64,000 bases of DNA from Arsukibacterium sp. UBA5043 (GCA_002415085.1 DIBV01000012.1:1-64000), one strand, 5' to 3'; counted from the first letter of the stretch, positions 45,260 to 56,168 are shown. Translations and numbers: made by a program. The notes: generated by a model not told the origin, from the sequence alone.

Positions 45260-45955
45260 ATGCAACCATTGCAATACACCCTGGCAGTGACGCTGCCAGA
45301 TGATGAAACATTAGATAGTTTTTATGCTGCAGGCCAGACCGAAGCGGTAAGTGTGGTAAAGCGCTATTTGCAGCAACCTGCCGGTCAGCCGCCGTTGTAT
45401 CTGTTTGGTGCCAGTGGTAGTGGTAAGTCTCATTTACTTTATGCCTCCTGTATTTTTGCTCAGGAGCACGGCTTAACCAGTCAGTTGCTGGCGTTACAGG
45501 ATTATCAGCAGTTAAGTCCGCGTTTGCTCGATAATTTAGAGCAGCTGGATGTGGTTTGTCTGGACAATATCCAGGCGATTGCTGATGATCTTAGCTGGCA
45601 GATCGCAATATTCGATTTATACAACCGGATGGTTGAACAAGGCAAAGCGCTAATTATCGTGGCAAATCAGACGCCCTCTGAACTGGGTTTTAAACTGGCT
45701 GATCTGGTTTCCCGACTTCACGCCTGTCAGAGCTTACAATTACGATTGCTTACTGACGACGATAAACAGAAACTGTTAAAACAGAAAGCCCATCAGCGTG
45801 GTATGGAGTTGGGCGACGATGTAGCCCGTTTTTTACTCAACCGCTATGAGCGGGATATTCGGTCATTGGTGGCGATCCTGGATCAACTGGATAAGGCATC
45901 TATTGTCCATCAGCGTAAATTAACTATCCCCTTCGTTAAATCTATTCTCATTTAG
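45260..45955 (+). CDS. hda: DnaA inactivator Hda
   Basis: 231-residue AAA+ protein that, with the DNA-loaded clamp, triggers ATP hydrolysis by DnaA after initiation. TLPDDETLDSFY, Walker A FGASGSGKSHLLYA, Walker B VVCLDNIQAIA and LVSRLHACQSLQLRLL with KLTIPFVKSIL identify it. The N-terminal clamp-binding segment reads Q5-Y-T-L-A-V rather than the usual QLSLPL-type sequence. It directly follows the DUF2066 gene. Confidence 0.93.
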   Translation: MQPLQYTLAVTLPDDETLDSFYAAGQTEAVSVVKRYLQQPAGQPPLYLFGASGSGKSHLLYASCIFAQEHGLTSQLLALQDYQQLSPRLLDNLEQLDVVCLDNIQAIADDLSWQIAIFDLYNRMVEQGKALIIVANQTPSELGFKLADLVSRLHACQSLQLRLLTDDDKQKLLKQKAHQRGMELGDDVARFLLNRYERDIRSLVAILDQLDKASIVHQRKLTIPFVKSILI

Positions 45956-45963
45956 CAACTTAA

Positions 45964-47055
<1,092 letters not shown>

Positions 47056-47071
47056 GCGGAGTATTCCAAGT

Positions 47072-49459
47072 ATGAAATTTAGTGAAATGTGGTTACGGCA
47101 GTGGGTTAATCCGGCGATTGATACTGCAACCTTATCTGAACAACTGTCGATGGCTGGCCTGGAAGTGGATGGTATAGCGCCGGTTGCCGGTGTATTTAGC
47201 GGTGTGGTGGTCGGTGAAGTGGTGGCCTGTGGTCCGCATCCCGATGCTGATAAGTTACAGATCACGCAGGTAAATATCGGCCAGCCAGAATTGCTGGATA
47301 TCGTTTGTGGTGCGAAAAACTGCCGCAAAGGTTTAAAAGTTGCCGTAGCAAAGGTTGGTGCGGTATTGCCCGGCGATTTCGTGATTAAAAAGGCCAAGCT
47401 GCGCGGTCAGCCATCACATGGCATGTTGTGCTCATTCTCTGAGCTGGGTATGGCAGATGATTCTGACGGTATTATGGAATTGCCGGCAGATGCACCGGTA
47501 GGTATTGATATCCGGCAATATCTGGAACTGGATGACCATACAATAGAAGTGGATTTAACGCCAAACCGGGCTGACTGTCTGGGTATTAAGGGGCTGGCCC
47601 GCGAAGTTGGAGTGCTAAATAAGCTGTCAGTATGTCAGCCTGAGATGGCTGCAGTAGAGCCAACAATTTCCGAGCAAAAAGCCATTAAACTGTCGGCACC
47701 GGGAGCTTGTCCGCGTTATCTGGGCCGGGTTATAAAAAATGTTGATCTGAGCCGGCGCAGCCCGTTGTGGTTGACTGAAAAATTACGCCGCTGTGGTGTA
47801 CGCAGTATCGATCCGGTAGTCGATGTGACTAACTATGTACTACTTGAGTTAGGCCATCCGATGCACGCCTTCGACTTAGATGAGCTGGCGGGTGATATTG
47901 AGGTGCGTTTTGCTCGCGATGGCGAGAAGCTAGTATTGCTTGATGAAACTGAAATTGAACTAAAAGCAAACACCCTGCTGATTGCAGATAATGAAAAAGC
48001 CTTAGCCATGGCAGGTATCTTCGGCGGTTTGCAAAGCGGCGTTACCACGAAAACCAGCCATATTTTTCTGGAAAGTGCCTTTTTCTCACCGCTGGCAATT
48101 GCCGGCAAGGCCCGCCAATATGGATTGCATACTGACGCGTCCCACCGCTATGAACGCGGTGTCGATCCACAGTTGCAACGCACCGCTATCGAGCGTGCAA
48201 CAACTTTACTGTTGCAGATAGTAGGGGGTGAAGCAGGTCCGGTTGTTGAAGCCGTTTCTGCAGAGCACTTACCAAAAACTGCTGAGATAAGTCTGACAGA
48301 AGCAAAATTGCTTCGTCTGTTGGGCCATCCAATAGCCAAAACGGAAGTAAGCGATATTCTGACCCGTCTGGGCTTAACGGTCAGTGAAACTGCCATGGGC
48401 TGGGATGTAACGGTGCCGGGTTACCGGTTCGACATTCAGATCGGTGAAGATTTGATTGAAGAGATTGCCCGGGTATACGGCTACAACAATATTCCCAATG
48501 TTGCGCCGCAAGCGGCGTTAAGCATGCGCAGGTTCAGTGAGGCTGAGTTGAATATTCAACGCATGCGAGAGCTGTTAGCTGATCGCGGCTATCAGGAGGC
48601 GATTACCTATAGCTTCGTGGATCCTAAAGTGCAGCATATTTTATTTCCTGGCCAGCACGCTTTAGTGTTGCCGAATCCGATCTCTGCCGATATGTCGGCG
48701 ATGCGGCTAAATTTGTGGCCCGGCTTAATCCAGGCTGTGCAGCATAATCAAAACCGACAACAAACACGTCTGCGTTTCTTTGAGTACGGCCTTAAGTTTA
48801 TACCCGATGCCGCGGCTGCTGGCGGCGTTCGTCAGGTTGAAGTAATTGGTGGTGTTGTCGTTGGCTCATTGAGTAATGAGCACTGGGCAATTGATGAGCG
48901 CCCGGCAGATTTTTACGATGTAAAAGGTGATGTTGAAGCATTGCTTAGCATGACCTCAGCTGCAAGTGAATTTATATTTGGCAGTGGTGAGCACAGTGCC
49001 TTGCATCCGGGGCAGACGGCTCACATCAGCAGGGCTGGTAAAACGGTTGGTTATCTGGGGGCATTGCATCCGGAAGCTGAACGTAAACTAGGAATTAAAG
49101 GTAAAGCCTATCTGTTTGAACTGGAGCTGGCAGCGTTTGGGCAACGTGCTATTGTTGAAGCAGAAGACTTATCTAAATACCCAACCAACCGACGAGACCT
49201 GGCGGTGGTAGTGAAAACGGATGTGCGTTTTGCTGATATTACTGCTAGTATAAAAAAAGTTGGCGTAAATCAATTGGTTGACCTAAAATTGTTTGACGTA
49301 TATACCGGACAGGGTGTAGCAGACGGTTATAAATCACTTGCTATCGCACTGACCTTGCAGGACAAAACACGCACGCTTGAGGATAGAGATATCCAAGTTG
49401 TTGTAAATCAAGTAGTTGGCGTGCTTAAAGACGAATTCGACGCAACGTTGAGGGATTAA
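47072..49459 (+). CDS. pheT: Phenylalanine-tRNA ligase beta subunit
   Basis: 795 residues, full length. An N-terminal tRNA-binding OB fold ([37 protein letters not shown]), B3/B4 and B5 domains ([31 protein letters not shown] with [12 protein letters not shown]), a catalytic-like core (GRFRFEYG-equivalent LRFFEYG), and a C-terminal anticodon-binding domain ([15 protein letters not shown]). Sixteen bases after pheS. Confidence 0.96.
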   Translation: MKFSEMWLRQWVNPAIDTATLSEQLSMAGLEVDGIAPVAGVFSGVVVGEVVACGPHPDADKLQITQVNIGQPELLDIVCGAKNCRKGLKVAVAKVGAVLPGDFVIKKAKLRGQPSHGMLCSFSELGMADDSDGIMELPADAPVGIDIRQYLELDDHTIEVDLTPNRADCLGIKGLAREVGVLNKLSVCQPEMAAVEPTISEQKAIKLSAPGACPRYLGRVIKNVDLSRRSPLWLTEKLRRCGVRSIDPVVDVTNYVLLELGHPMHAFDLDELAGDIEVRFARDGEKLVLLDETEIELKANTLLIADNEKALAMAGIFGGLQSGVTTKTSHIFLESAFFSPLAIAGKARQYGLHTDASHRYERGVDPQLQRTAIERATTLLLQIVGGEAGPVVEAVSAEHLPKTAEISLTEAKLLRLLGHPIAKTEVSDILTRLGLTVSETAMGWDVTVPGYRFDIQIGEDLIEEIARVYGYNNIPNVAPQAALSMRRFSEAELNIQRMRELLADRGYQEAITYSFVDPKVQHILFPGQHALVLPNPISADMSAMRLNLWPGLIQAVQHNQNRQQTRLRFFEYGLKFIPDAAAAGGVRQVEVIGGVVVGSLSNEHWAIDERPADFYDVKGDVEALLSMTSAASEFIFGSGEHSALHPGQTAHISRAGKTVGYLGALHPEAERKLGIKGKAYLFELELAAFGQRAIVEAEDLSKYPTNRRDLAVVVKTDVRFADITASIKKVGVNQLVDLKLFDVYTGQGVADGYKSLAIALTLQDKTRTLEDRDIQVVVNQVVGVLKDEFDATLRD

Positions 49460-49461
49460 GA

Positions 49462-49758
49462 ATGGCGCTTACCAAAGCTGATTTAGCAGAACGTTTGTTT
49501 ACCAAATTTGGCGTTAGCAAACGTGACGCTAAGTTGATCGTAGAAGCTTTTTTTGAAGAAATCCGTACCGCGCTGGAAGCGGGTGAACAAGTAAAGTTAT
49601 CTGGCTTTGGTAACTTTGACTTGCGGGTGAAAAATGAACGGCCGGGGCGCAACCCCAAAACGGGTGAAGATATTCCGATCTCTGCCCGTTGTGTCGTCAC
49701 ATTCCGACCAGGGCAGAAGCTAAAGGCCAGGGTTGAAACGGGTACCAGCAAAGCCTGA
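49462..49758 (+). CDS. ihfA: Integration host factor alpha subunit
   Basis: 98-residue DNA-bending protein. [28 protein letters not shown] and [20 protein letters not shown] (the Pro-tipped DNA-binding arm) match IhfA closely. Starts two bases after the pheT stop, the usual gammaproteobacterial order. IHF could also assist the sigma-54 promoter at 16.3 kb. Confidence 0.97.
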   Translation: MALTKADLAERLFTKFGVSKRDAKLIVEAFFEEIRTALEAGEQVKLSGFGNFDLRVKNERPGRNPKTGEDIPISARCVVTFRPGQKLKARVETGTSKA

Positions 49759-50025
49759 TTTCAGTCTCACAAGCGTTCAGCAAGCTTGGTGCAGGTTACT
49801 GGTTAGCGGGCTAAGTAGTATTGTATTGCCTGTAAAAGCTATTAAGAGTTGTTCTCGATAAAAAAACGATAACTACCTGCCGGGTCGTTATCGTTTTTTT
49901 TTGTCAAAAAAATACTACAAACTGATCCGCTTCTCCGCTTTACTTGTAAAGAAAAGAGTTCACTACCGTGTTTATTTATTTAGCGACAATGTAGAGTTGA
50001 AACTGTATGTTAAGAGTTAATAACA
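49759..50025 (+). other. Intergenic region between ihfA and ybgA
   Basis: Apart from the terminator at 49861-49902 I see no gene. The AT-rich part beyond 49905 presumably holds the promoter of the photolyase/lipid operon, but I cannot assign -35/-10 boxes with confidence, and no sigma-E/ChrR-type element was recognised. Confidence 0.4.
49861..49902 (+). terminator. Terminator of the pheST-ihfA operon
   Basis: Inverted repeat ACGATAAC / GTTATCGT extended by A run and T run (AAAAAACGATAAC at 49861-49873, GTTATCGT followed by eight T from 49887). Strong intrinsic terminator. Confidence 0.9.
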
Positions 50026-50967
50026 ATGACTATTAAAATAGGTATTAGTGCCTGCGTGCTGGGCGAACCTGTGCGATTTGATGGCGGGCATAAAGCATCA
50101 AGTTTTTGCCTGCAGCAACTGAATACGCTGGTTAAATTTGTCGCAATTTGCCCCGAGACGGCCATAGGGCTAGGTATACCCAGGCCGGCGATCCGTTTGC
50201 AACGTGATCAAAAACAGCAAATAAAGTTGGTACAAAGCCGTGACAATGCCATTGATCATACTGCGAAAATGCTGGATTACACTGAAAAACTGCTGCCGAC
50301 ATTGTCCACTTTAAGTGGCTACGTGGTGTGTGCTAAATCACCAAGTTGTGGTATGGAGCGGGTCAGGGTTTACGATGACGCCGGCCAGCAATTGGGTAAA
50401 ATCGGGACCGGTATTTTTACTCAGCAACTTATGCAGCGTTATCCTTGGTTGCCGGTAGAGGAAGATGGCCGTTTGCTTGATCCAGCACTGCGCGAAAATT
50501 TTATCACCCGGATATTTGCCTGCCATGATTATCAGCAACAAATGCAGGACGGTTTCAATGTCGCCAAATTGGTGGATTTTCATAGCCGTTATAAGTTTTT
50601 AGTGATGGCGCATAGTCCGGTAGCTTACCGCGAGCTGGGTCGTTTGGTAGCCAGCGCAACTTTATTTAATCCGGCGCATTTAGCGGAACGTTACCTGAAT
50701 GATTTAATGCAGGCGCTGAAAAATATTGCCAGTCGTAAACAGCACGCTAATGTGTTGCAACACCTGCAAGGTTTTTTTAAAAAATCTCTGAGTAGCACTG
50801 AGAAAGGTGAACTGACTGATGTAATTCATCGCTATCGCCAGGGATTTTTACCTTTGATGGCTCCACTTACCTTACTAAGTCATCATTTACGGCAATATCC
50901 TAACCGGTATGTTGCTGCTCAGCGTTATCTTAACCCTTATCCTGAACAACTTGGATTGCGAGCCTGA
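50026..50967 (+). CDS. ybgA: YbgA-like protein: DUF523 (TudS-type) plus DUF1722
   Basis: 313 residues. Residues about 1-150 are DUF523 (ISACVLGEPVRFDGGHK, AICPETAIGLGIPRP, VCAKSPSCGME); stand-alone DUF523 proteins include TudS thiouracil desulfidase, whose [4Fe-4S] cluster uses cysteines of this kind. Residues about 190-305 are DUF1722 (YKFLVMAHSPVAYRELGRLVA). E. coli YbgA has the same fusion and is also followed by the photolyase gene phrB. One base separates the two genes here. A role in repairing or clearing thiolated bases is plausible, unproven. Confidence 0.88.
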   Translation: MTIKIGISACVLGEPVRFDGGHKASSFCLQQLNTLVKFVAICPETAIGLGIPRPAIRLQRDQKQQIKLVQSRDNAIDHTAKMLDYTEKLLPTLSTLSGYVVCAKSPSCGMERVRVYDDAGQQLGKIGTGIFTQQLMQRYPWLPVEEDGRLLDPALRENFITRIFACHDYQQQMQDGFNVAKLVDFHSRYKFLVMAHSPVAYRELGRLVASATLFNPAHLAERYLNDLMQALKNIASRKQHANVLQHLQGFFKKSLSSTEKGELTDVIHRYRQGFLPLMAPLTLLSHHLRQYPNRYVAAQRYLNPYPEQLGLRA

Positions 50968-50968
50968 T

Positions 50969-52417
50969 ATGGCTAAATCGACCTCATTACATATTGTCTG
51001 GTTACGCAACGATCTCAGGTCGTTTGATAACGCGTCTCTGTATCATGCCTGCAAGAATGCAGCTGAAAATGACAACAGTGCTGTAGTTGCCATTTATATT
51101 GCCACGGCTTCCACATGGCAGCAGCACAATATGGCGCTTATTAAGCAAGACTTTATCCGGCGCCGGGTTAAACAAATGCAACGTGAGTTGGCCCAGCAAG
51201 GTATACCGTTACTGGCGTTGGAAGCAGATACTTATCAGGATTGTGAAGGAATTTTCGCCACTATAGCGCGCGCGGGTATGGTGGCGTTGTATGGTCAGAC
51301 CGAATACGAGCTAAGAGAGCAGCAACGGGATAAAAAAATAACGGAGCAATTACAGGGAGTGGGTGTGGACGTGACTTGGTATGACCGACTATGTGTTATG
51401 CCACCTGGTAGTATTCTGACGCAAAGCGGGGATACTTATAAAGTATTCACACCGTTTAAACGTAATTGGCTTGCCAGGCTGCAGGAGCAGGGCGTTCATT
51501 GTTATCCCAGGGTAAAAAGTACTTCAGAATTTGCGACAGACGATCTGATTGAGCAGTTGGGGTTGCCGGCTATGGCTACCGGAGATGATAGCTCTGCAGA
51601 CTGGCCTGTGGCTGAGCAACAAGTGCTGGATAATATGCGCTCGTTTTGTCAGCAGCATGTTGATGATTATCAGAAAACCAGGGATGTACCGGCAGAAAAA
51701 GGTACATCAGGATTATCTGCTTATCTGGCGTGTGGTGTGGTCTCGGCCCAGCAATGCGTTAATCGTCTACAAATGGAAGCTGGGCAAGTACTTGAACAGG
51801 AGAAAAGCGGTGCCAGTGTCTGGTTATCGGAGCTTGTCTGGCGTGATTTTTATAAACATATTCTGGTTGCGTATCCAGATCTGATCAAGCATAAACCATT
51901 TCAAACCGATACTGCGAACATCAAGTGGCGTAATAGCAAAAAATTGTTCAACGCCTGGTGTGATGGTAAAACCGGGTACCCCCTGGTCGATGCAGCGATG
52001 CGGCAGCTTAATCAAACCGGATGGATGCACAACCGACTGCGAATGATCACCGCCAGCTTCCTGGTCAAAGATTTGCAGATAGACTGGCGCTGGGGTGAGC
52101 AATATTTTATGTCGACATTAATTGATGGCGAATTTGCAGCAAATAACGGTGGCTGGCAATGGGCAGCGTCAACCGGTACTGATGCCGCGCCTTATTTCCG
52201 GATTTTTAATCCAGTTACGCAAAGCGAACGTTTTGACCCGCAAGGCGAGTTTATCCGCCATTTTATGCCAGAGCTGGCACACCTCAATAATAAAGAAATT
52301 CACTGGCCGCATAAAAAAGCGACCCCTGGTAGTTACTGGCCAGCGATAGTTGATCATAGCGAAGCCCGAAAAATAACCCTTGCCCTGTTTACTGAGGTTA
52401 AAAAATCAGATGAATGA
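50969..52417 (+). CDS. phrB: Class I CPD photolyase
   Basis: 482 residues from ATG 50969, one base after the ybgA stop. N-terminal photolyase-related domain (IVWLRNDLRSFDNASL) for the antenna chromophore, C-terminal FAD domain with TGYPLVDAAMRQLNQTGWMHNR, LRMITASFLVKDLQIDWRWG and NNGGWQWAASTGTDAAPYFR (quoted in part). The MHNRLRM pattern is typical of CPD-specific class I enzymes. It repairs UV-induced cyclobutane dimers with blue light. Its last eight bases overlap the next gene. Confidence 0.95.
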   Translation: MAKSTSLHIVWLRNDLRSFDNASLYHACKNAAENDNSAVVAIYIATASTWQQHNMALIKQDFIRRRVKQMQRELAQQGIPLLALEADTYQDCEGIFATIARAGMVALYGQTEYELREQQRDKKITEQLQGVGVDVTWYDRLCVMPPGSILTQSGDTYKVFTPFKRNWLARLQEQGVHCYPRVKSTSEFATDDLIEQLGLPAMATGDDSSADWPVAEQQVLDNMRSFCQQHVDDYQKTRDVPAEKGTSGLSAYLACGVVSAQQCVNRLQMEAGQVLEQEKSGASVWLSELVWRDFYKHILVAYPDLIKHKPFQTDTANIKWRNSKKLFNAWCDGKTGYPLVDAAMRQLNQTGWMHNRLRMITASFLVKDLQIDWRWGEQYFMSTLIDGEFAANNGGWQWAASTGTDAAPYFRIFNPVTQSERFDPQGEFIRHFMPELAHLNNKEIHWPHKKATPGSYWPAIVDHSEARKITLALFTEVKKSDE

Positions 52418-52850
52418 ATGTACTGAAAGTAAATTGGCACGTTTTTTAAATTTTTATAATGGGTTATCGCATGATGGTTTAAACCAGCTTGACGAACTGT
52501 ATGCACAGGATGTGACTTTTATTGATCCGGTTCATCAGCTAGAGGGGCGTCAGCAGCTAACCGAGTATTTTTCTCACGCGTATCAGCGGCTAACCTATTG
52601 TAAATTCGATGCAATAAGTCAGACTGAGGGTGAGCAATTGAGTTTTCTAAGCTGGATTATGACGTTGTCTCATCCGGCGATCGGTAAAGGTAAACCTGTT
52701 AAGGTTCATGGCTGTACTGAGCTTCGCTGGCGGGGGCAGCACATTTGGTATCACCGCGATTATTATGATCTGACCGAACTTGTTTACCAACATCTACCTA
52801 TACTTGGTTGGGCAACTTCTGTAGTAAAACAAAAAATGGCAAAAGCCTGA
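52410..52850 (+). CDS. NTF2/SnoaL-like protein
   Basis: 146 residues from ATG 52410, overlapping the photolyase stop by eight bases. A nuclear-transport-factor-2-like fold is suggested by FYNGLSHDGLNQLDELYAQDVTFIDPVHQ (in part LDELYAQDVTFIDPVHQLEG) and the terminal strands HGCTELRWRGQHIWYHRDYY. Members at this position in Vibrio and Shewanella photolyase/CFA clusters are uncharacterised; a ligand-binding or enzyme-accessory role is possible. Confidence 0.82.
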   Translation: MNECTESKLARFLNFYNGLSHDGLNQLDELYAQDVTFIDPVHQLEGRQQLTEYFSHAYQRLTYCKFDAISQTEGEQLSFLSWIMTLSHPAIGKGKPVKVHGCTELRWRGQHIWYHRDYYDLTELVYQHLPILGWATSVVKQKMAKA

Positions 52851-52864
52851 TTAAGGAAGCGTGA

Positions 52865-54121
52865 ATGCGTATAGCAGTAATTGGCGGGGGCATTTCTGGT
52901 ATGCTCAGCTGGTATTTATTAAAGCAAAAACACGATGTCACCCTGTTTGAGGCAAATGATTATCTGGGGGGCCACACTGCTACTGTTGATGTAGAAGTGG
53001 CAGGTAAGTCTTATGCTATTGATACCGGTTTTATAGTATTTAACAATTGGACTTATCCGGTATTTAATAAGTTTATTAGAGACTTAGCGGTAGAGAAGCT
53101 TGATACTGAAATGAGCTTTTCGGTAAAGAATTCGCAACAGAATCTAGAGTACAACGGTAACACAATCAGCAGTATGTTCGCCCAGAAACGTAATATTTTT
53201 CGCCCCTCGTTCTGGCGAATGCTCCGTGATATCGTCCGTTTTAATAAGTTGGGCAAGCAATTGGTTGCTGAAAATCATCCTGATCTTGATTTAAAACTGG
53301 GTGAGTTTTTACTCAAGTATAAGTTTGGCAGTGGTATGCGGGACAACTATTTATTACCGATGGGGGCAGCTATCTGGTCTGCTGGTTTAACTGAAATGCC
53401 ATCCTTCCCGGTTAGATTCTTTCTGCGTTTTTTTAATAATCATGGCTTACTGAATATCACTGACAGGCCACAGTGGGCGGTGATCAAGGGTGGCTCGAAG
53501 CGCTATGTCGAGGCGCTGCTTGCCAGGCTCGGTACTGCTAACCTGAGATTATCACAACACATTTTGTCCGTTGGCCGGAATGAGCAAGGTGTTACTCTGA
53601 ATTTCGCCAACGGTCAGCAGGAACAGTTCGACAAGGTCGTTTTTGCTTGTCATAGTGATCAGGCATTGGCTCTGCTTGGACAGGCAGCCACTTCGGATGA
53701 GCAGGCAATTCTGGGGGCTATCGCTTATCAGCAAAATGAAGTGGTACTGCATACAGACACAACTTTATTGCCAAAACGACGTAGCGCCTGGGCTTCATGG
53801 AATTACAATTTAGATGCGCCAGAGCGTGAACGCGCTACCTTGACGTACAATATGAACATATTGCAGCGTCTGGATGCGCCAGTCACCTTTTGCGTTACGC
53901 TTAATAATTCTGCTGCTATTGATAAAGATAAGATCCTTAGAACGTTTCATTACGCTCATCCGGTATACAACATGATGACCATGGCAGCGCAGTTACAGCG
54001 CAACGTGATCAATGGGCAAAACCATAGTTTTTATTGTGGCGCCTACTGGTATAACGGTTTTCATGAAGACGGTGCCAGAAGCGCGGTTGATGTTGCTGAA
54101 ATGTTTGGAGTCAGTTACTAA
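52865..54121 (+). CDS. FAD-dependent oxidoreductase of the lipid-modification cluster
   Basis: 418 residues with an N-terminal Rossmann dinucleotide site (AVIGGGISGMLSWYLL, then LFEANDYLGGHTATV) and AIDTGFIVFNNWTYP, resembling amine-oxidase/desaturase-type flavoproteins. AAGGA precedes the ATG. Related proteins next to DUF1365 and CFA-like methyltransferases belong to photo-oxidative stress regulons and, in some alphaproteobacteria, to unsaturated or furan fatty-acid synthesis. The exact reaction here is not known. Confidence 0.87.
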   Translation: MRIAVIGGGISGMLSWYLLKQKHDVTLFEANDYLGGHTATVDVEVAGKSYAIDTGFIVFNNWTYPVFNKFIRDLAVEKLDTEMSFSVKNSQQNLEYNGNTISSMFAQKRNIFRPSFWRMLRDIVRFNKLGKQLVAENHPDLDLKLGEFLLKYKFGSGMRDNYLLPMGAAIWSAGLTEMPSFPVRFFLRFFNNHGLLNITDRPQWAVIKGGSKRYVEALLARLGTANLRLSQHILSVGRNEQGVTLNFANGQQEQFDKVVFACHSDQALALLGQAATSDEQAILGAIAYQQNEVVLHTDTTLLPKRRSAWASWNYNLDAPERERATLTYNMNILQRLDAPVTFCVTLNNSAAIDKDKILRTFHYAHPVYNMMTMAAQLQRNVINGQNHSFYCGAYWYNGFHEDGARSAVDVAEMFGVSY

Positions 54122-54873
54122 TGCAAGCGGGGCATGCGGTGTACTGCGGTACGGTCGGCCATAAACGCTTTATTCCGAAACCTCATGGTTTCAGTTATTC
54201 TTATAACGCTTATTGGCTTGATTGTGATGGATTATCGCCAGAAGGTTTATCACCTATTGGTATCAACTATGAAGCTTTCGGTGCTATCAGTTATCGGCGT
54301 CGTGACTATTTGTCGGGTGATAATCAGTTGTCGCTCGCTGTCCAGCATAAAGTACGTGAGTTGGGCGGTGAAAAGCCAATAGCTAACGTTTATTTACTGA
54401 CCCCACTGGCCAACTGGGGTTATTATTTTAGTCCGATAACACTGTACTATTGTTACGATAGCGACGGGGCGTTTTGCTATTTATTGGCCGAGGTGAGCAA
54501 TACCCCCTGGAATGAACGGCATTATTATTTGCAAACGATTATCGGCGAAAATAGTAATCCTGGTTTTTATCAGCATGATAAAGCATTTCATGTATCGCCT
54601 TTTAACCCTATGGATATGCAATACCGCTGGCAAATACCGGCACCTGCCAGCGAGTTATATTGTAGTATCACTAACGTTAGAGAGCAGCAGTCAGTGTTCA
54701 GTGCCTGGGTCAAACTAAAGCGCTTCAGCCTGACTAAGGCTAACCGTCGTCGGATCTTGATCCGCCATCCGTGGCAAAACGTACAGGTTGTGTGGCGCAT
54801 ATATTGGCAGGCATTAAAACTTTATTTGAAGCGGGTACCGCTGCATCAACATCCAAAATCCAGGGAAAAGTAG
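54121..54873 (+). CDS. DUF1365 protein
   Basis: 250 residues beginning at the last base of the FAD-oxidoreductase stop (TAATG). DUF1365 signatures: YCGTVGHKRFIPKPHGFSY, VYLLTPLANWGYYFSPITLYYCYD (part: GYYFSPITLYYCYD), EVSNTPWNERHYY and KAFHVSPFNPMDMQYRW. The family almost always sits beside this flavoprotein and a CFA-type methyltransferase. Biochemical role not established. Confidence 0.9.
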   Translation: MQAGHAVYCGTVGHKRFIPKPHGFSYSYNAYWLDCDGLSPEGLSPIGINYEAFGAISYRRRDYLSGDNQLSLAVQHKVRELGGEKPIANVYLLTPLANWGYYFSPITLYYCYDSDGAFCYLLAEVSNTPWNERHYYLQTIIGENSNPGFYQHDKAFHVSPFNPMDMQYRWQIPAPASELYCSITNVREQQSVFSAWVKLKRFSLTKANRRRILIRHPWQNVQVVWRIYWQALKLYLKRVPLHQHPKSREK

Positions 54874-54875
54874 TT

Positions 54876-56120
54876 ATGAGTCTATCGCTTACCGACCAGG
54901 CGGTTTTTACAAATTTGGGCTGGTTTGACCGGCTTTGCCGGAAATTCACCTTATCATTTTTAGGACAGTTGAAGCACGGGGATATTACCCTTGTTGAGGG
55001 CGAGCAACGATTCCAGCTCGGTGAGATTGGCAGTGATTTGAAAGTGACCCTTACCGTATTGGATCCTGCCTTCTATCAGAAGTTAGTACTGGCAGGCTCT
55101 GTTGGTGGTGGCGAAGCATATATTCAGGGATATTGGCGCTGTGACAATCTGACGGCATTAGTACGAATTTTCGGAAGAAACTTAGTTCTGCTGGATAAAA
55201 TGGACTCAACCTGGGCAAGATTAAGCCGGCCATTTTTAAAAGCGTTAAACTGGCAGAATAGCAATTCAAAACAGCAGGCAAAAAAGAATATTGCGGCACA
55301 TTATGACCTTGGCAATGAAATGTATCAGCTGTTCCTCGATGACAGCATGATGTATTCGAGTGCGGTATTTCCGACAGAAATGGCAGATTTAGCTGATGCT
55401 CAGCAACATAAGCTGAAACAGATTTGTGATAAGTTACAGTTAAAACCCACTGATCATTTAATTGAAATTGGTACTGGTTGGGGCGGTATGGCAATTTATG
55501 CCGCTCAACACTATGGGTGTAAAGTAACCACTACCACCATTTCCGCCGAACAACTGGCTTACGCTAAAGAAAAAGTAGCAGCCCTGGGACTAGAAGATAA
55601 AATAACTCTGCTGTTTGAAGATTATCGTGATTTGTCCGGGCACTACGATAAATTAGTGTCAATTGAAATGATTGAAGCAGTGGGTGACGATTATCTGGAT
55701 GAATATTTTCAGAAATGTGCCAGTCTCCTTAAGCCAGATGGCTTAATGGTATTGCAGGCAATTACAATCGTTGATCAACGCTATAAACAGTATGTTCGTG
55801 AAGTTGATTTTATAAAACGCTATGTATTTCCCGGGGGATGTTTACCTTCTATTGGCAGAATGGCCACTGCAGTCAGCAGCAAAACAGATTTAGTGATCCG
55901 TCAGGTTCAGGATATTGGCTTTGATTACGCTAAAACACTGAAGTTGTGGTGCGATAATTTTATGCATCATCGTGATGCGGTGCACCAATTAGGCTACGAC
56001 GATAACTTTATCAGATTATGGCATTTTTATCTGTGCTATTGCGAAGGCGGATTTTTGGAGCGCGCTACCAGCGCCGTCCATATGGTGTTGTCAAAACCAG
56101 ATAATCGTAGTAGTTGGTAA
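54876..56120 (+). CDS. Cyclopropane-fatty-acid-synthase-like SAM methyltransferase
   Basis: 414 residues from ATG 54876, two bases past the DUF1365 stop. Residues about 1-130 form the lipid-binding N-domain (GGGEAYIQGYWRCDNLTALVRI, in part EAYIQGYWRCDNL), then the SAM domain with YDLGNEMYQLFLDDSMMYS, LIEIGTGWGGMAIYAAQHYG and EMIEAVGDDYLDEYF, and a C-terminal segment with FPGGCLPS. It methylates unsaturated acyl chains of phospholipids; whether the product is a cyclopropane or a methyl-branched chain is open. Confidence 0.9.
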   Translation: MSLSLTDQAVFTNLGWFDRLCRKFTLSFLGQLKHGDITLVEGEQRFQLGEIGSDLKVTLTVLDPAFYQKLVLAGSVGGGEAYIQGYWRCDNLTALVRIFGRNLVLLDKMDSTWARLSRPFLKALNWQNSNSKQQAKKNIAAHYDLGNEMYQLFLDDSMMYSSAVFPTEMADLADAQQHKLKQICDKLQLKPTDHLIEIGTGWGGMAIYAAQHYGCKVTTTTISAEQLAYAKEKVAALGLEDKITLLFEDYRDLSGHYDKLVSIEMIEAVGDDYLDEYFQKCASLLKPDGLMVLQAITIVDQRYKQYVREVDFIKRYVFPGGCLPSIGRMATAVSSKTDLVIRQVQDIGFDYAKTLKLWCDNFMHHRDAVHQLGYDDNFIRLWHFYLCYCEGGFLERATSAVHMVLSKPDNRSSW

Positions 56121-56135
56121 GGTACAGGATATTGC

Positions 56136-56168
56136 CCGGTCAGCCTGCAATTTTTTCAGACTGACCGG
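56136..56168 (+). terminator. Hairpin after the lipid-modification operon
   Basis: Inverted repeat CCGGTCAG (56136-56143) / CTGACCGG (56161-56168), extended inward by a few pairs with one mismatch. It lies 15 bases past the methyltransferase stop. No strong T run. Confidence 0.55.

Noticed and set aside
54771-54875. Longer start for the CFA-like methyltransferase
   Set aside because: The extra 35 residues lie inside the DUF1365 coding sequence, and the ATG at 54876 fits the family start.
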